From: Lentzea alba
Lineage (GTDB): Bacteria; Actinomycetota; Actinomycetes; Mycobacteriales; Pseudonocardiaceae
Direction: 5' to 3'
Length of the DNA: 64,000 nucleotides
Assembly (NCBI RefSeq): GCF_011067745.1
Contig: NZ_JAAMPJ010000001.1
Span: 124,001-188,000, forward strand
Shown here: piece after piece, positions 19,171 through 31,403 of the stretch
Layout of the letters: each line of letters opens with the position of its first letter
Numbering within the stretch: the first letter of the stretch is position 1
Made by a program: the position numbers and the translations under genes
Notes under the pieces: model-generated
What the model saw: only the letters and a program-made list of their open reading frames with translations
The model's database searches: none
What the model was told of the DNA's origin: nothing

Positions 19171-19226
19171 GCGGGGGGCCTCGACCTTCTTCTCCTGGCA
19201 GAACCTGCTGAATCTACCAAGAACGG

Positions 19227-20030
19227 CTACTTCGACTCCTTCAGCCCGGATTCCTTCAGCCCGGATTCCTTCAGGCCGGACTCCTGCGGCTCGGCCGGCG
19301 TCACGGGAGCGGGAGCGTCCTTGTGCACCGTGCCGTCGTAGTCGTGCTGCATGAGCGCCAGCACGATGATCGTCGCGCCACCGCAGACGATCGCCATGTC
19401 GGCGACGTTGAACACCGGCCACACCCGGCCGTACGGGTCGAACAGCGACAGGAAGTCCACCACGTGGCCACGCATCGGGCCCGGCTCGCGGAAGAGGCGG
19501 TCGGCGAGGTTGCCGACGGCACCTCCGAGCACCAGGCCCAGGCCGACGGCCCAGCCCTGGGAGCGGAGGTTGCGCGAGATCCAGAAGATGAACCCGGCGA
19601 CGCCCATCGCGATCAGCGCGAGGATCCACGTCATGCCCTCGGCCAGGCCGAACGCGGCGCCGGGGTTGCGGACGAACGTCAGGTACAGCGCGCCGCCGAA
19701 GATCTTGATCGGCTCGGAGTCCTCGAGAAACGCCACGGACAGGACCTTGGTGAGCACGTCGAACGCGAGCACCCCGGCCGCCAGGATCGCGAGGGTCTTC
19801 GTCCTCGGTTCCGGCAGCGACCCGGTGACCGAGAACTCCGGCTCGACGACGTCCTCCTCGGAGACGACCCGCTCGGCGGGCTTCTCCCCGGCTTCGTCCT
19901 CGGGCGCGACCGCCTTCGGTTGCTCGGTTGTCTCCGGCTCTCTGACCTGGCCCTCGACCGAGGACTCGGCGACCTCCGCGGCTGCAGGGTCGGCGGCCTT
20001 CGACTCGTCACTCACCAGGTCATTGTCCAC
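19227..20030 (-). CDS. lspA: lipoprotein signal peptidase (signal peptidase II), extended
   Basis: An aspartyl membrane protease removing the signal peptide from prolipoproteins. The core has four membrane segments and both catalytic aspartates, in [12 protein letters not shown] and [12 protein letters not shown], with the family motif [12 protein letters not shown]. At 267 residues it is longer than usual: about 70 acidic, Glu-rich residues precede the first membrane segment, and the C-terminus ends in tandem ESGLK repeats encoded by 15-bp repeats. GTG start, eight bases after the class V PLP enzyme gene. Confidence 0.94.
   Translation of the reverse strand: MDNDLVSDESKAADPAAAEVAESSVEGQVREPETTEQPKAVAPEDEAGEKPAERVVSEEDVVEPEFSVTGSLPEPRTKTLAILAAGVLAFDVLTKVLSVAFLEDSEPIKIFGGALYLTFVRNPGAAFGLAEGMTWILALIAMGVAGFIFWISRNLRSQGWAVGLGLVLGGAVGNLADRLFREPGPMRGHVVDFLSLFDPYGRVWPVFNVADMAIVCGGATIIVLALMQHDYDGTVHKDAPAPVTPAEPQESGLKESGLKESGLKESK
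19234..19289 (-). repeat. 15-bp tandem repeats at the lspA 3' end
   Basis: Three near-identical 15-base units (plus strand GATTCCTTCAGCCCG with one-base changes) and a partial fourth are in frame and encode ESGLK units at the LspA C-terminus. Copy number can change without a frameshift. Confidence 0.9.
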
Positions 20031-20038
20031 ACCAGGGA

Positions 20039-21370
20039 CTACGCGAGGAACGGCGGCAGGGTTCGGTTGTCGTCCTCCGGCACCCAGCGGCCGTCACGCT
20101 GCGTGTACGCGCACTTCGGACCCTCGGTGACGAGAGTGCGCAGCGCGGCCACCAGACGATCGACGTGTTCAGCCGTGGTGCCGAGGCCGATCGACGCGCG
20201 CACGGCGCGTTCCTCGTGCGAACCGAGCTGCTTGACCAGGCGGCCCACGATGACGTGTGCGCAGAACGCTCCGTCACGAACGCCGATGCCGTACTCGGCG
20301 GACAGCGCGGCCGCGAGGAAGCCCGCGTCGAAGCCGGAGATCGTGAAGCTCACGACGCCCACCTTGTCGGCGTCGGTGAGGATCGACAGCTCGCGGAAGC
20401 CGGGGATCGTGCACAGGCCGTCCCGCAAGCGCGTGAGCAGCTCCTGCTCGTGCGCGACCGTCTGCTCCCAGTGCCGCGACAGGATCTCGCAGGCGGCGGC
20501 GAGCGCGTGCACGCCGACGACGTTCGGGCTGCCGGCCTCGTGCCGTTCGGGCACCGCGGACCAGGCCACGCCGAGCCGGTCGCCGTGGTCGGTGACCTTG
20601 GAGGTCGCGCCACCGCCGACCAGGTAGGGCTGGGCCTGCTGCAGCCAGTCCGCGCGGCCCACCAGGACACCGGCACCGAACGGCGCGTAGATCTTGTGGC
20701 CGGAGAACGCGATGTAGTCGACGCCCAGCTCGCGGACGTTGATCGGGCGGTGCGGCGCGAGCTGCGCGGCGTCGAGCGCGATCCGCGCACCGTGCCGGCG
20801 GGCGACCTTCGCGAGCTCCGCGACCGGCCACAGCTCACCCGTGACGTTGGACGCCCCGGTGACGATCACGAGTCGAGGGCCCACCGGGGCGGCGGCCAAC
20901 GCCCGGTCCAATGCGACAAGAGCAGCACCGGACGAAGACGGAGCGGGAACACGCTGAACGTTCGGACCACGCCACGGCAGCAGCGCCGCGTGGTGCTCGC
21001 TGTCGAACAGCACCACAGCGGTGTTCTTGGGAACGCTGCGCGCCAACAGGTTCAGCGAATCCGTGGTGTTGCGGGTGAAGACGACGGCGTCGGAGGCGTG
21101 TGCCCCGACGAACTTGCGGATGCGGTCGCGGGCTTGCTCGTAGACGCGGGTCGAGACCTGCGAGGCGAACCCGGCACCGCGGTGCACGCTGGCGTACCAG
21201 GGCAGCAGCTCGTCGACGGCGTCGCGCACCTCCTGCAGACAGGGCGCCGAAGCCGCGTGATCGAGGTTGGCGTAGGTGACGCGCTCTCCGGTGACCAGAG
21301 GAACCCGCAGATCAGCGCCTACGACAGCCGGAACCGCAGTGCTGGTGGTCTTGGTGATCGCGAGCGTCAT
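20039..21370 (-). CDS. class V PLP-dependent aminotransferase (cysteine desulfurase-like)
   Basis: 443 residues of the SufS/NifS-like fold. It shows LDHAASAPC near the N-terminus, VVFTRNTTDSLNLLA, the PLP aspartate/glutamine region ARIALDAAQLAPHRP and the Schiff-base lysine in YIAFSGHKIYAPFGAGVLVG. A SAM-binding riboswitch precedes the ATG, so expression should follow methionine/SAM status. That suggests a role in sulfur amino acid metabolism rather than housekeeping Fe-S assembly. No SufU or IscU is adjacent. The exact substrate is unresolved. Confidence 0.88.
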   Translation of the reverse strand: MTLAITKTTSTAVPAVVGADLRVPLVTGERVTYANLDHAASAPCLQEVRDAVDELLPWYASVHRGAGFASQVSTRVYEQARDRIRKFVGAHASDAVVFTRNTTDSLNLLARSVPKNTAVVLFDSEHHAALLPWRGPNVQRVPAPSSSGAALVALDRALAAAPVGPRLVIVTGASNVTGELWPVAELAKVARRHGARIALDAAQLAPHRPINVRELGVDYIAFSGHKIYAPFGAGVLVGRADWLQQAQPYLVGGGATSKVTDHGDRLGVAWSAVPERHEAGSPNVVGVHALAAACEILSRHWEQTVAHEQELLTRLRDGLCTIPGFRELSILTDADKVGVVSFTISGFDAGFLAAALSAEYGIGVRDGAFCAHVIVGRLVKQLGSHEERAVRASIGLGTTAEHVDRLVAALRTLVTEGPKCAYTQRDGRWVPEDDNRTLPPFLA

Positions 21371-21417
21371 CGAGCTGCCTCCGAGGCCAGGGGCCCCGTG
21401 CGAAGGCCCGCGCTTGA

Positions 21418-21521
21418 CCGGCGCCCAACGCGCCGGACCAGGTCCTCACCAAGGGCACCCCACCGCGGTTGGAGGGTTGCCGGCCAGCAAGCTTGGGCTT
21501 GACGCTGGCTCTCATGACCTG
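21418..21521 (-). ncRNA. SAM riboswitch (SAM-I/SAM-IV clan, SAM-IV most likely)
   Basis: On the minus strand the leader contains AGGTCATGAGAGCCAGCG, CAAGCCCAAGCTTGCTGGCC and GGCAACCCTCCAACCGCGGT, followed by GGGGTGCCC. P1 can form between AGGTC (21520-21516) and GACCT (21444-21440); P2 pairs GCCAGC with GCTGGC. A CCGGCGC/GCGCCGG hairpin at 21436-21418 could be part of the expression platform. A -10-like TAACGT (21533-21528) places transcription start at about 21521. The class was called by eye; the element controls the downstream class V PLP gene. Confidence 0.85.
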
Positions 21522-21593
21522 CCGACGACGTTAGCGGAGGCTCGCGGCGTCCGTCGAGCGTGGATCACATGCTGGGAAGCCTCGGAGACCGAA

Positions 21594-23081
21594 CTAATCG
21601 CCGGTCTCGCCCTTCCACCGTGCGTAGCGACCCGCCCGATCGACCGCGCGTATGCGCCGCTCAGCCGCGTCACGGGCTTCCTCGGTGGTGACGATGAGCA
21701 ACTGGTCGTCGGTGTTGAGCCGGGTCGTCGGTTGTGGCGTGAAACTCTTCCCGCCGCGCACCACGAGGCTGACCGTGGCGCCGCTCGGCAGCCTCAGTTC
21801 GGACATGTAGACGCCGTGCAGCTTCGACCCGCGCTGGATGTGCACCTGCAGCAGTTCGGCACTCAGCTCGTCCAACGGCGAGGCGTCGACCTGGACCTCC
21901 TGCGCCTCCCCCGTGCGCACCAGCCCGAGGCGCCGCGCGAGGAACGGCAACGTCGTGCCCTGCACCACGGTGAGCACGACGACCAGCACGAACACCGCGT
22001 CGACCAGCTCGCGAGCACCCTCGACACCCTGGATCAACGGGATCAGCGCGAACACGATCGGCACCGCACCGCGCAGGCCCGACCACGAGAGGAACGCCTG
22101 TTCCCGCCACGGCACCTTGAACGGCAGCGAGGCGAGCACGACGGACAACGGCCGTGCGACGAACGTCAGCACCACGCCCGCGATCAGCGCGGGGAACAGC
22201 ACGTCGAGCAACCGCGACGGCGAGGAGTAGAGGCCGAGCAAGACGAACAGCCCGATCTGCGCGAGCCAGCCGAGGCCTTCCGCGAACGACAGAGTGTCGG
22301 CGCGGTGCGGCAGCCGGGCGTTGCCGAGCACGAGCGCGGCCACGTAGGTGGCGAGGAACCCGGACGCGTGCACGAGGTCGCCGGCCGTGTAGGCCATCAC
22401 GCACACCGCCACGGTGGCGAGCGGGTACAGACCGGTGGCGGGCAGTGCCGCGCGTCTCAGCCCGGCCCCGCCGAGGAAGCCCAGCGCGACGCCGATGAGC
22501 GCACCCGCCGCCAGTTCGTAGATCACCAGCAGTGGCGCGGTCCACGAGATCCGGTCGGAGGACGCCAGCAGCACCACGGCGAGGTAGACCGGCGCGTCGT
22601 TGAGGCCGGACTCCAGTTCGAGAGCACCGGTCAGCCGCGCCCCGACGCCTAATGACCGCAGCACGCTGAAAACGGCCGCCGCGTCGGTGGACGACAGCAC
22701 CGCGCCCCACAGCAACGCCATCCGCCAGTCGAGGTCGAGCAGGTAGTGCAACGCGGTTCCGGTCACCGCGACGCTCACCACCACGGCCACTGTGGACAGT
22801 GCGATGCCCAGCCGCAGCGAGGACTTCACCGCCTGCCAACGGGTCGTGAGCCCGCCCTCGGTCAGGATCAGCACGAGCGCCGCGATGCCGAGGGACTGCG
22901 TCAGGTCCGCGTCGTCGAACTTGATGCCGAACACGGACTCGCCGAGAACCACGCCGATGCCGAGGTACAGCAACAACGAGGGCAGCCCGAGTCGAGTCGA
23001 CACCCGCACCGCGATCACCGAGATCAGCAGTACGGCCGCGCCGATGCCCAGAACGACCGTGACGTCACCCACCTGGACCAT
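21594..23081 (-). CDS. CPA1 family K+/H+ or Na+/H+ antiporter with RCK-C domain
   Basis: 495 residues. About 12-13 membrane segments carry CPA1 hallmarks (LGIGVVLGESVFG, LESGLNDAPVYLAVVLL with the transport Asp, WSGLRGAVPIVFAL). A cytoplasmic tail (about 400-480) includes an RCK-C-like part (VHIQRGSKLHGVYMSELRLP, DDQLLIVTTEE). The RCK tail points to NhaP2/CvrA-type potassium/proton antiport gated by a ligand. ATG start; it lies upstream of the riboswitch with a 60-base gap and is probably transcribed alone. Confidence 0.9.
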   Translation of the reverse strand: MVQVGDVTVVLGIGAAVLLISVIAVRVSTRLGLPSLLLYLGIGVVLGESVFGIKFDDADLTQSLGIAALVLILTEGGLTTRWQAVKSSLRLGIALSTVAVVVSVAVTGTALHYLLDLDWRMALLWGAVLSSTDAAAVFSVLRSLGVGARLTGALELESGLNDAPVYLAVVLLASSDRISWTAPLLVIYELAAGALIGVALGFLGGAGLRRAALPATGLYPLATVAVCVMAYTAGDLVHASGFLATYVAALVLGNARLPHRADTLSFAEGLGWLAQIGLFVLLGLYSSPSRLLDVLFPALIAGVVLTFVARPLSVVLASLPFKVPWREQAFLSWSGLRGAVPIVFALIPLIQGVEGARELVDAVFVLVVVLTVVQGTTLPFLARRLGLVRTGEAQEVQVDASPLDELSAELLQVHIQRGSKLHGVYMSELRLPSGATVSLVVRGGKSFTPQPTTRLNTDDQLLIVTTEEARDAAERRIRAVDRAGRYARWKGETGD

Positions 23082-23209
23082 TCTGGTTGATCACCACCGT
23101 GTTGGACGAATCAGACGCGTTAACAACTCCAGCCGTTCGCCCCTATCCAGCTCATGCGCATCAGAGCATGTTGATCAGTGGCTCAATCCCTAACCCTGCA
23201 AGGAGTTGA

Positions 23210-24154
<945 letters not shown>

Positions 24155-24167
24155 TCAGCTGCCTTGA

Positions 24168-24704
24168 TCATCTCGCGGTGAGCACCTGCACGGCCTCGTC
24201 GACCACCGGTTCGACGAGGCCGGGCAGGGTCGCCCACATCTGCGCCTGACCCAGGTAGAGGCTGAACGCGATCAGCGCCCGCTTCGTCGCGTGCTCGTGG
24301 TCGAACCCGAGCTGCTCGAACAGCTCGGTCAGGTAGCCCAGCCTCCTCTCGGTGACGCGCCGCAGCACCGGCGCGATGACCTCGTTCTCGGCGCCCGCCT
24401 GCAACGCCATCTCCACCGAGCCCTTGCGGGTCTGGTCGAGCACCGTGCCGAACAACGTCCTGAGCTTGTCGTGCGGGGTCTTCTCGGCCTCGACCAGTTC
24501 GATGACCTTCTCGGTGTGCTCCCGCTCCCACCGCTCCACAGTGGCCTTGAGCAAGGCTTCCCGGTTCGGGAAGTGGTGGTAGACGCTGCCTTTCGTGGCT
24601 CCGGCCCGCGCCGCGAGCGGTTCGATCGCGACCGCGCCCAGCCCGCCTTCGGCGAGAGCTCTCAGCGCTATCTCAGTCCAGTCGTCCCGATTTCTCCGCA
24701 CCAC
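24168..24704 (-). CDS. TetR family transcriptional regulator
   Basis: 178 residues. The HTH region contains LAARAGATKGSVYHHFPNRE and the C-terminal domain is helical. The start is one of two adjacent GTG codons (24704 or 24701), because the frame upstream would run through the operator. A TAGCGT box ends nine bases ahead. It diverges from a SRPBCC gene with a 58-base gap filled by a large inverted repeat, so mutual control is very likely. Confidence 0.88.
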   Translation of the reverse strand: MVRRNRDDWTEIALRALAEGGLGAVAIEPLAARAGATKGSVYHHFPNREALLKATVERWEREHTEKVIELVEAEKTPHDKLRTLFGTVLDQTRKGSVEMALQAGAENEVIAPVLRRVTERRLGYLTELFEQLGFDHEHATKRALIAFSLYLGQAQMWATLPGLVEPVVDEAVQVLTAR

Positions 24705-24708
24705 GCTT

Positions 24709-24751
24709 CCATACGCTACCGTACGGTTCAGGAACATACGGCAGCGTATGG
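24709..24751. promoter_or_regulatory. operator pair in the TetR/SRPBCC divergent promoter
   Basis: Arms of 15 bases (24709-24723, CCATACGCTACCGTA, and 24737-24751) are inverted copies with one mismatch around a 13-base spacer. The left arm runs into a further small palindrome (CCGTACGG). The element covers most of the 58 bases between the two start codons. Confidence 0.75.
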
Positions 24752-24762
24752 AAGGGGAGAAC

Positions 24763-25221
24763 ATGATCAAGAACATCCACACCCGAGAGCTCGGCGTGCC
24801 CGCCGGCCCGTTCGTCGAGCGCATCCAGGAGCTCTGGCCACCCGCGTGGGGCAAGCAGGAGTTCGACCGGCCGCTGGGTGTCGGCGCCGACGGCGGCCAC
24901 GGCCCGATCCGCTACCACTGCACCGAGTTCGTCCCCGGCGAGTCGATCACCTTCGCCTTCCGCGACGGCGACGGCACGCACACCCTGTCGGCGTCGGGCA
25001 CCGTCGTGCGGCACGAGCTGATCGGTGACTTCCCCCTCGGCAAGCGGGTGCAGTGGGCGCTGGTGATCCGCTGGCTGCACGACGCGTGCCTGGAGGACCT
25101 GTTCGACAACTTCGAGCGCGCGGCAGGCCGTGAGCCCGCCGCACCAGCGCGGTGGTCACCGTGGGTCCGGCTGGTGCGGCGGGTGTTCGGACTGATCAGC
25201 CGTCAGCCGCAGCGCGCGTGA
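24763..25221 (+). CDS. SRPBCC family protein
   Basis: 152 residues with the START/SRPBCC helix-grip pattern: IHTRELGVPAGPFVERIQEL, then GADGGHGPIRYHCTEFVPGE and a C-terminal helix DACLEDLFDNFERA. Such proteins bind or convert small hydrophobic ligands; this branch has no defined substrate. The ATG follows GGGGAG. It is paired with a divergent TetR regulator and ends four bases before the long copy of the dispersed repeat. Confidence 0.83.
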   Translation: MIKNIHTRELGVPAGPFVERIQELWPPAWGKQEFDRPLGVGADGGHGPIRYHCTEFVPGESITFAFRDGDGTHTLSASGTVVRHELIGDFPLGKRVQWALVIRWLHDACLEDLFDNFERAAGREPAAPARWSPWVRLVRRVFGLISRQPQRA

Positions 25222-25224
25222 CGC

Positions 25225-25400
25225 TAGGTGCCGTGACCGCCAGCCTTTGCCCCGTATTCGGCGTTCAGACGGGTGCATCGTGGTGCCGGCCCCACGTCCT
25301 CATCCTGGTTGGCTGTGTTGGTTGCTGGGCGTGGGGAGGTGCCACGAGGCGCCCTGCTGAGCGTCGAAGACGCGGTGAAGGTTGGCGGTCACGGCACTAG
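25225..25400. repeat. dispersed imperfect palindrome, long copy
   Basis: The outer arms (about 25227-25247 and 25378-25399) are inverted copies with one mismatch: GTGCCGTGACCGCCAGCCTT against GTGCCGTGACCGCCAACCTT. Both ends carry TAG. The first 35 bases match the short copy at 9982, including CAGCCTTTGCCCCGT and TTCGGCG. The interior (about 130 bases) has further nested complementarity, such as CCCCACG with CGTGGGG. It fills the gap between convergent genes; it may be a MITE-like element or a complex terminator. Confidence 0.75.
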
Positions 25401-25401
25401 G

Positions 25402-26346
25402 TCACGCGCAGTCGAGCACGACCGGGTAGCTGTTCCACTCGTCGAGCACACGCGCGCCGTAGAGGTCGCCCTCGTCGGTGAGGACTCCTAATCGCGCACC
25501 GCTGTTCACCCACACCGGCCGCTGCTCGGTGTCAGGCCAGAACGCGGTCGCACCGGTCGTCGTGCCGTTGTCCGTGACACCCAGCATCTGGCCGTGGAAG
25601 TTCACGGCCAGCGCGTCCACCACGCCGGTGAACGTGCCAGTGACCTGGCCTTGCCGGTCCCAGCGCACGTACTCCTCACCGGCCCGGCCCACGACGTAGG
25701 AGCCGCTCATCGCCCTGACCTCCGTGGCGCCGCTGAGCTCCACGGAGCCGGACGCGCCGATCCAGTGGACGCCCGTGCTCGACGAGGCCAGAACCGTGCC
25801 GTCGTCCGCGATGCCGATCGCCGACCAGGACGCGTCGGTGCCGGGCACGAGCTGGGCGTCAGCGGAGCCGGCCGGCCACACCACCGGCTTGCCGTCCGAC
25901 TCCCCGAGCACGTCACCGCGCTCGTTCACGTCGATCGCCGTGACCCCGTACTCGCCCTGCCAGCCTCGCAGGGTCGTGTACACGCCGGCCTGCCAGCGAG
26001 ACGCCGCCGGAAAGCCGATGGATCCGGTCAGGGCGACCACACCGGACGAGTTGACGTCGGCGGCGTAGGCGGCGCGCCTGAAGAACGACAGCTGGTCGAC
26101 CAGCTGCCTGTCCTTCCAGATCAGGACCGTCGAGCCGGACGTCCAGCGGAACGAGCCGGTGCCGACGGCGAACGCTCCGGCGGCACCGACCACACCGCTC
26201 GCCGCCACGCCGTCCGGCACCGGCAGCTCACTCTCGGTCCACGTGTCGCAGGCGACCGGATCAGCCGATGCGGTGGCGGGCGCCAGCACACCGGCGGAAA
26301 GGACCAGCGCGCCCGCCAAGACGCGCCCTCCCCCAGAGAAGACCAT
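25402..26346 (-). CDS. secreted protein of unknown function, beta-propeller-like
   Basis: 314 residues. A signal peptide (LAGALVLSAGVLAPATASA) is followed by short repeats of the type DVNERGDVLGES, GIADDGTVLASS and AVNFHGQMLGVT. These resemble HAF-type extracellular repeats that form beta-propeller blades. Two cysteines (CDTW near the N-terminus and the penultimate Cys) could form a disulfide. The ATG is preceded by AAGGGGG. No enzymatic motif is visible. It stands alone, facing the SRPBCC gene. Confidence 0.7.
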   Translation of the reverse strand: MVFSGGGRVLAGALVLSAGVLAPATASADPVACDTWTESELPVPDGVAASGVVGAAGAFAVGTGSFRWTSGSTVLIWKDRQLVDQLSFFRRAAYAADVNSSGVVALTGSIGFPAASRWQAGVYTTLRGWQGEYGVTAIDVNERGDVLGESDGKPVVWPAGSADAQLVPGTDASWSAIGIADDGTVLASSSTGVHWIGASGSVELSGATEVRAMSGSYVVGRAGEEYVRWDRQGQVTGTFTGVVDALAVNFHGQMLGVTDNGTTTGATAFWPDTEQRPVWVNSGARLGVLTDEGDLYGARVLDEWNSYPVVLDCA

Positions 26347-26423
26347 CGCAGTTCCCCCTTGCTAGTTGGCCTGAGAACAACCGTAGCGAGGGGGTCTGAC
26401 AGTTTTTTCGGCCTCGAACGTGA

Positions 26424-26457
26424 CACGGGGCCGCCGTCCGAAGACAGCGGCCCCGTG
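26424..26457 (-). terminator. hairpin after ileS
   Basis: Perfect 11-base arms CACGGGGCCGC (26424-26434) and GCGGCCCCGTG (26447-26457) with a 12-base loop lie nine bases past the ileS stop. No U-tract follows on the ileS strand, which is common for high-GC actinobacterial terminators. Confidence 0.7.
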
Positions 26458-26465
26458 CACCACGT

Positions 26466-29570
<3,105 letters not shown>

Positions 29571-29580
29571 CTCCACTGCT

Positions 29581-29795
29581 CCTCGCGGTCAGATACGACA
29601 CGCGAGGACGACACGCCGATGTGGCTCGGCGGGCCGCGGTACCACCCCGCTTGCTCGTCCCCCTGCTTGGCGAACACAGGGACGAGCCTCTCGTTCTTCG
29701 GCTGTGACGGGCCGGTCCCGTCCGGTTCTACTGAGGCTCGCGCCCGTTCTTCCGGAGGCTCCCCGGTGATGGCCGGATCGGTGCCTGTAGCTACA
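29581..29795 (-). ncRNA. T-box riboswitch of ileS (ultrashort stem I, translational type)
   Basis: On the minus strand, the leader shows a short stem I with an ATC specifier (CGATCCGGCCATCACCGGGG) and then GAGCCTCCGGAAGAACGG. The canonical T-box sequence TGGTACCGCGG is at 29644-29634. Next comes a hairpin CCTCGCG (29607-29601) / CGCGAGG (29587-29581), whose 3' arm overlaps the Shine-Dalgarno GAGGAG. Uncharged tRNA-Ile should favour the antisequestrator and free the ribosome site. No terminator was seen, which fits the translational class known for actinobacterial ileS. Confidence 0.92.
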
Positions 29796-29829
29796 GGGTA
29801 CGGGGGCGCGCAAACCGTATGCTGCCCGG

Positions 29830-30174
29830 ATGTCGTTGACCATCGCGTTGTCGATCGTGCTGGCCCTGCTCTTCGTCGCGACAGGCGCCGGCAAGCTCTT
29901 CGGGGCGAAGGCGTCACTGGAAGCTCGCGACCACTTCCGGATGAACCCGGCGCTCTGGCGGACCATCGGCGCGCTGGAGTGGGCGGGCGCCGCCGGACTG
30001 GTCGTCGGCCTGGTCACCTGGCAATGGGTCGCGCACGCGGCCACCGTCGGGCTCGGGCTGCTGATGGTCGGCGCCACGATCACCCGGCTGCGCTACGACT
30101 CGAAGCCGTCCGGCGTGGTCGTGGACCTGGTGCTGCTGGCGTTGCTGATCACCCTGCTGTTCCTGGACCGGTGA
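29830..30174 (+). CDS. DoxX family membrane protein
   Basis: 114 residues with four hydrophobic segments and the DoxX-like opening IVLALLFVATGAGKLFGAK. DoxX-type proteins have been linked to redox or thiol systems, but this member cannot be assigned. It diverges from ileS and overlaps the SARP gene by four bases (GTGA), so it is co-transcribed with that truncated regulator. Confidence 0.82.
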   Translation: MSLTIALSIVLALLFVATGAGKLFGAKASLEARDHFRMNPALWRTIGALEWAGAAGLVVGLVTWQWVAHAATVGLGLLMVGATITRLRYDSKPSGVVVDLVLLALLITLLFLDR

Positions 30175-31346
30175 CGCACTCCTTCCACGTCCTCGGCACG
30201 CCAGAGGTCCGGCGCGGTGATGTCGTCGTCGAGGTGGGTCACGCCCGTCAGTTGAGTGTGCTGGCCGTGCTGCTCGTGGACGTCAATCAGGTCGTCAGCG
30301 TCGACAAGCTGCTCTCACGCGTGTGGGGCGACACGCCGCCACGCCAGGCCAAGGCCGCGCTCTACAGCTACGTGTCCCGGCTGCGGACCGCGCTGGACGT
30401 CATCCCGATCGTGCGCCGCTCCGGCGGCTACGTGCTGCAAACCGACCCGTTGTCCATCGATCTGCACCGCTTCCGCTCTCTCGCGGCCAACGGACAGCCC
30501 GGTGAGGCCATATCGCTCGTGCGCGGCGAACCGTTCGAGGGACTGCACGGCGCGTGGTTCGACGGACTGCGCGAAACGCTCGCCGGCGAGATCACCGCCG
30601 CCGAACTGGCCCACACCGACTCCCGGCTGGCCGCGGGCGAACACGCGGACCTGATCCCCGAGCTCACCGCACGCACGACCGAACACCCGCTCGACGAACG
30701 CCTCGCGGGCCAGCTGATGCGCGCGTTGATCGGCGCAGACCGACGCTCCGACGCGCTGGCCCACTACTCGCGACTGCGCGACCGGCTCGCGGACGAACTG
30801 GGCCTGGACCCCGGCCCCGCGCTGCGAGACCTGCGCGCGTCCCTGCTGCACCGTCCACAGTGGAGTCCGCGCCAGCTCCCCGCCGCACCTGCTTTCACCG
30901 GCACGGCGGCCCAGCTGGCCGCACTCGACGACGGCCCGATCGTCACGATCACCGGCCCGCCGGGAACGGGCAAGACGACGCTCGCCCTGCACTGGGCGCA
31001 CGAGCACGCCGCCGACTACCCGGACGGCCAGCTGTTCGTGGACCTGAACGGCTCAGACCCGACCGACGTCGTCCGCGAGTTCCTCACCGCACTGGGCACC
31101 AGCCCGGACGGCATCCCGCCCGAACCGCACGCGCAGACAGCGCTCTACCGCACGTTGCTGGCAGACCGGCGAATGCTGATCGTGCTCGACGACGCCGCCG
31201 ACACCGCACAGGTCGTGCCGCTGCTACCGGGCACTCCGCGCTGCCGCGTCGTCGTCACCAGCCGCGAGCGCCTGCCCGGACTCGTCACCGCTCACGGCGC
31301 GCGCCCTGTTGTTCTTCAGCCGGAACACCGACAACGCCCCCAGTAG
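30171..31346 (+). CDS. SARP/AfsR-type regulator, truncated in its NB-ARC domain
   Basis: 391 residues. An OmpR-like winged helix (about 10-90, VGHARQLSVLAVLLVDVNQV) and a bacterial transcriptional activation domain (about 95-235) are followed by an NTPase module. That module has Walker A GPPGTGKTTLALHWAH (about 262-277) and Walker B MLIVLDDAAD. The protein stops after SRERLPGLVTAHGARPV and an unrelated tail, so the rest of NB-ARC, the winged helix and the TPR domain of AfsR relatives are missing. The DNA-binding half may still work, without the usual sensor. It overlaps doxX. Confidence 0.82.
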   Translation: MTHSFHVLGTPEVRRGDVVVEVGHARQLSVLAVLLVDVNQVVSVDKLLSRVWGDTPPRQAKAALYSYVSRLRTALDVIPIVRRSGGYVLQTDPLSIDLHRFRSLAANGQPGEAISLVRGEPFEGLHGAWFDGLRETLAGEITAAELAHTDSRLAAGEHADLIPELTARTTEHPLDERLAGQLMRALIGADRRSDALAHYSRLRDRLADELGLDPGPALRDLRASLLHRPQWSPRQLPAAPAFTGTAAQLAALDDGPIVTITGPPGTGKTTLALHWAHEHAADYPDGQLFVDLNGSDPTDVVREFLTALGTSPDGIPPEPHAQTALYRTLLADRRMLIVLDDAADTAQVVPLLPGTPRCRVVVTSRERLPGLVTAHGARPVVLQPEHRQRPQ

Positions 31347-31403
31347 GCCGATCACCAGGACGGCCAACTTCGCTTCACAGCCGAGACAGAAGCCGTTCGA
31401 GCA
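31309..31403 (-). pseudogene. fragment of a small membrane protein at the SARP break
   Basis: The minus strand reads NGFCLGCEAKLAVLVIGLLG then ALSVFRLKNNRARA: a membrane segment after a GFCLGC motif that reminds me of the end of DUF4395-type proteins. It is in the frame following the stop of the alpha/beta hydrolase gene and runs antisense into the SARP 3' end. I read it as a leftover of a lost gene at a deletion junction; the family name is tentative. Confidence 0.3.

Noticed and set aside
21312-21515. 67-codon minus-strand frame starting at ATGAGAGCC
   Set aside because: The ATG is part of the SAM riboswitch core and the frame runs into the PLP gene out of frame; no ribosome site.
24168-25221. 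TetR/SRPBCC pair as toxin-antitoxin module
   Set aside because: The gene sizes and folds are those of a regulator with its ligand-binding target, not of a known TA pair.
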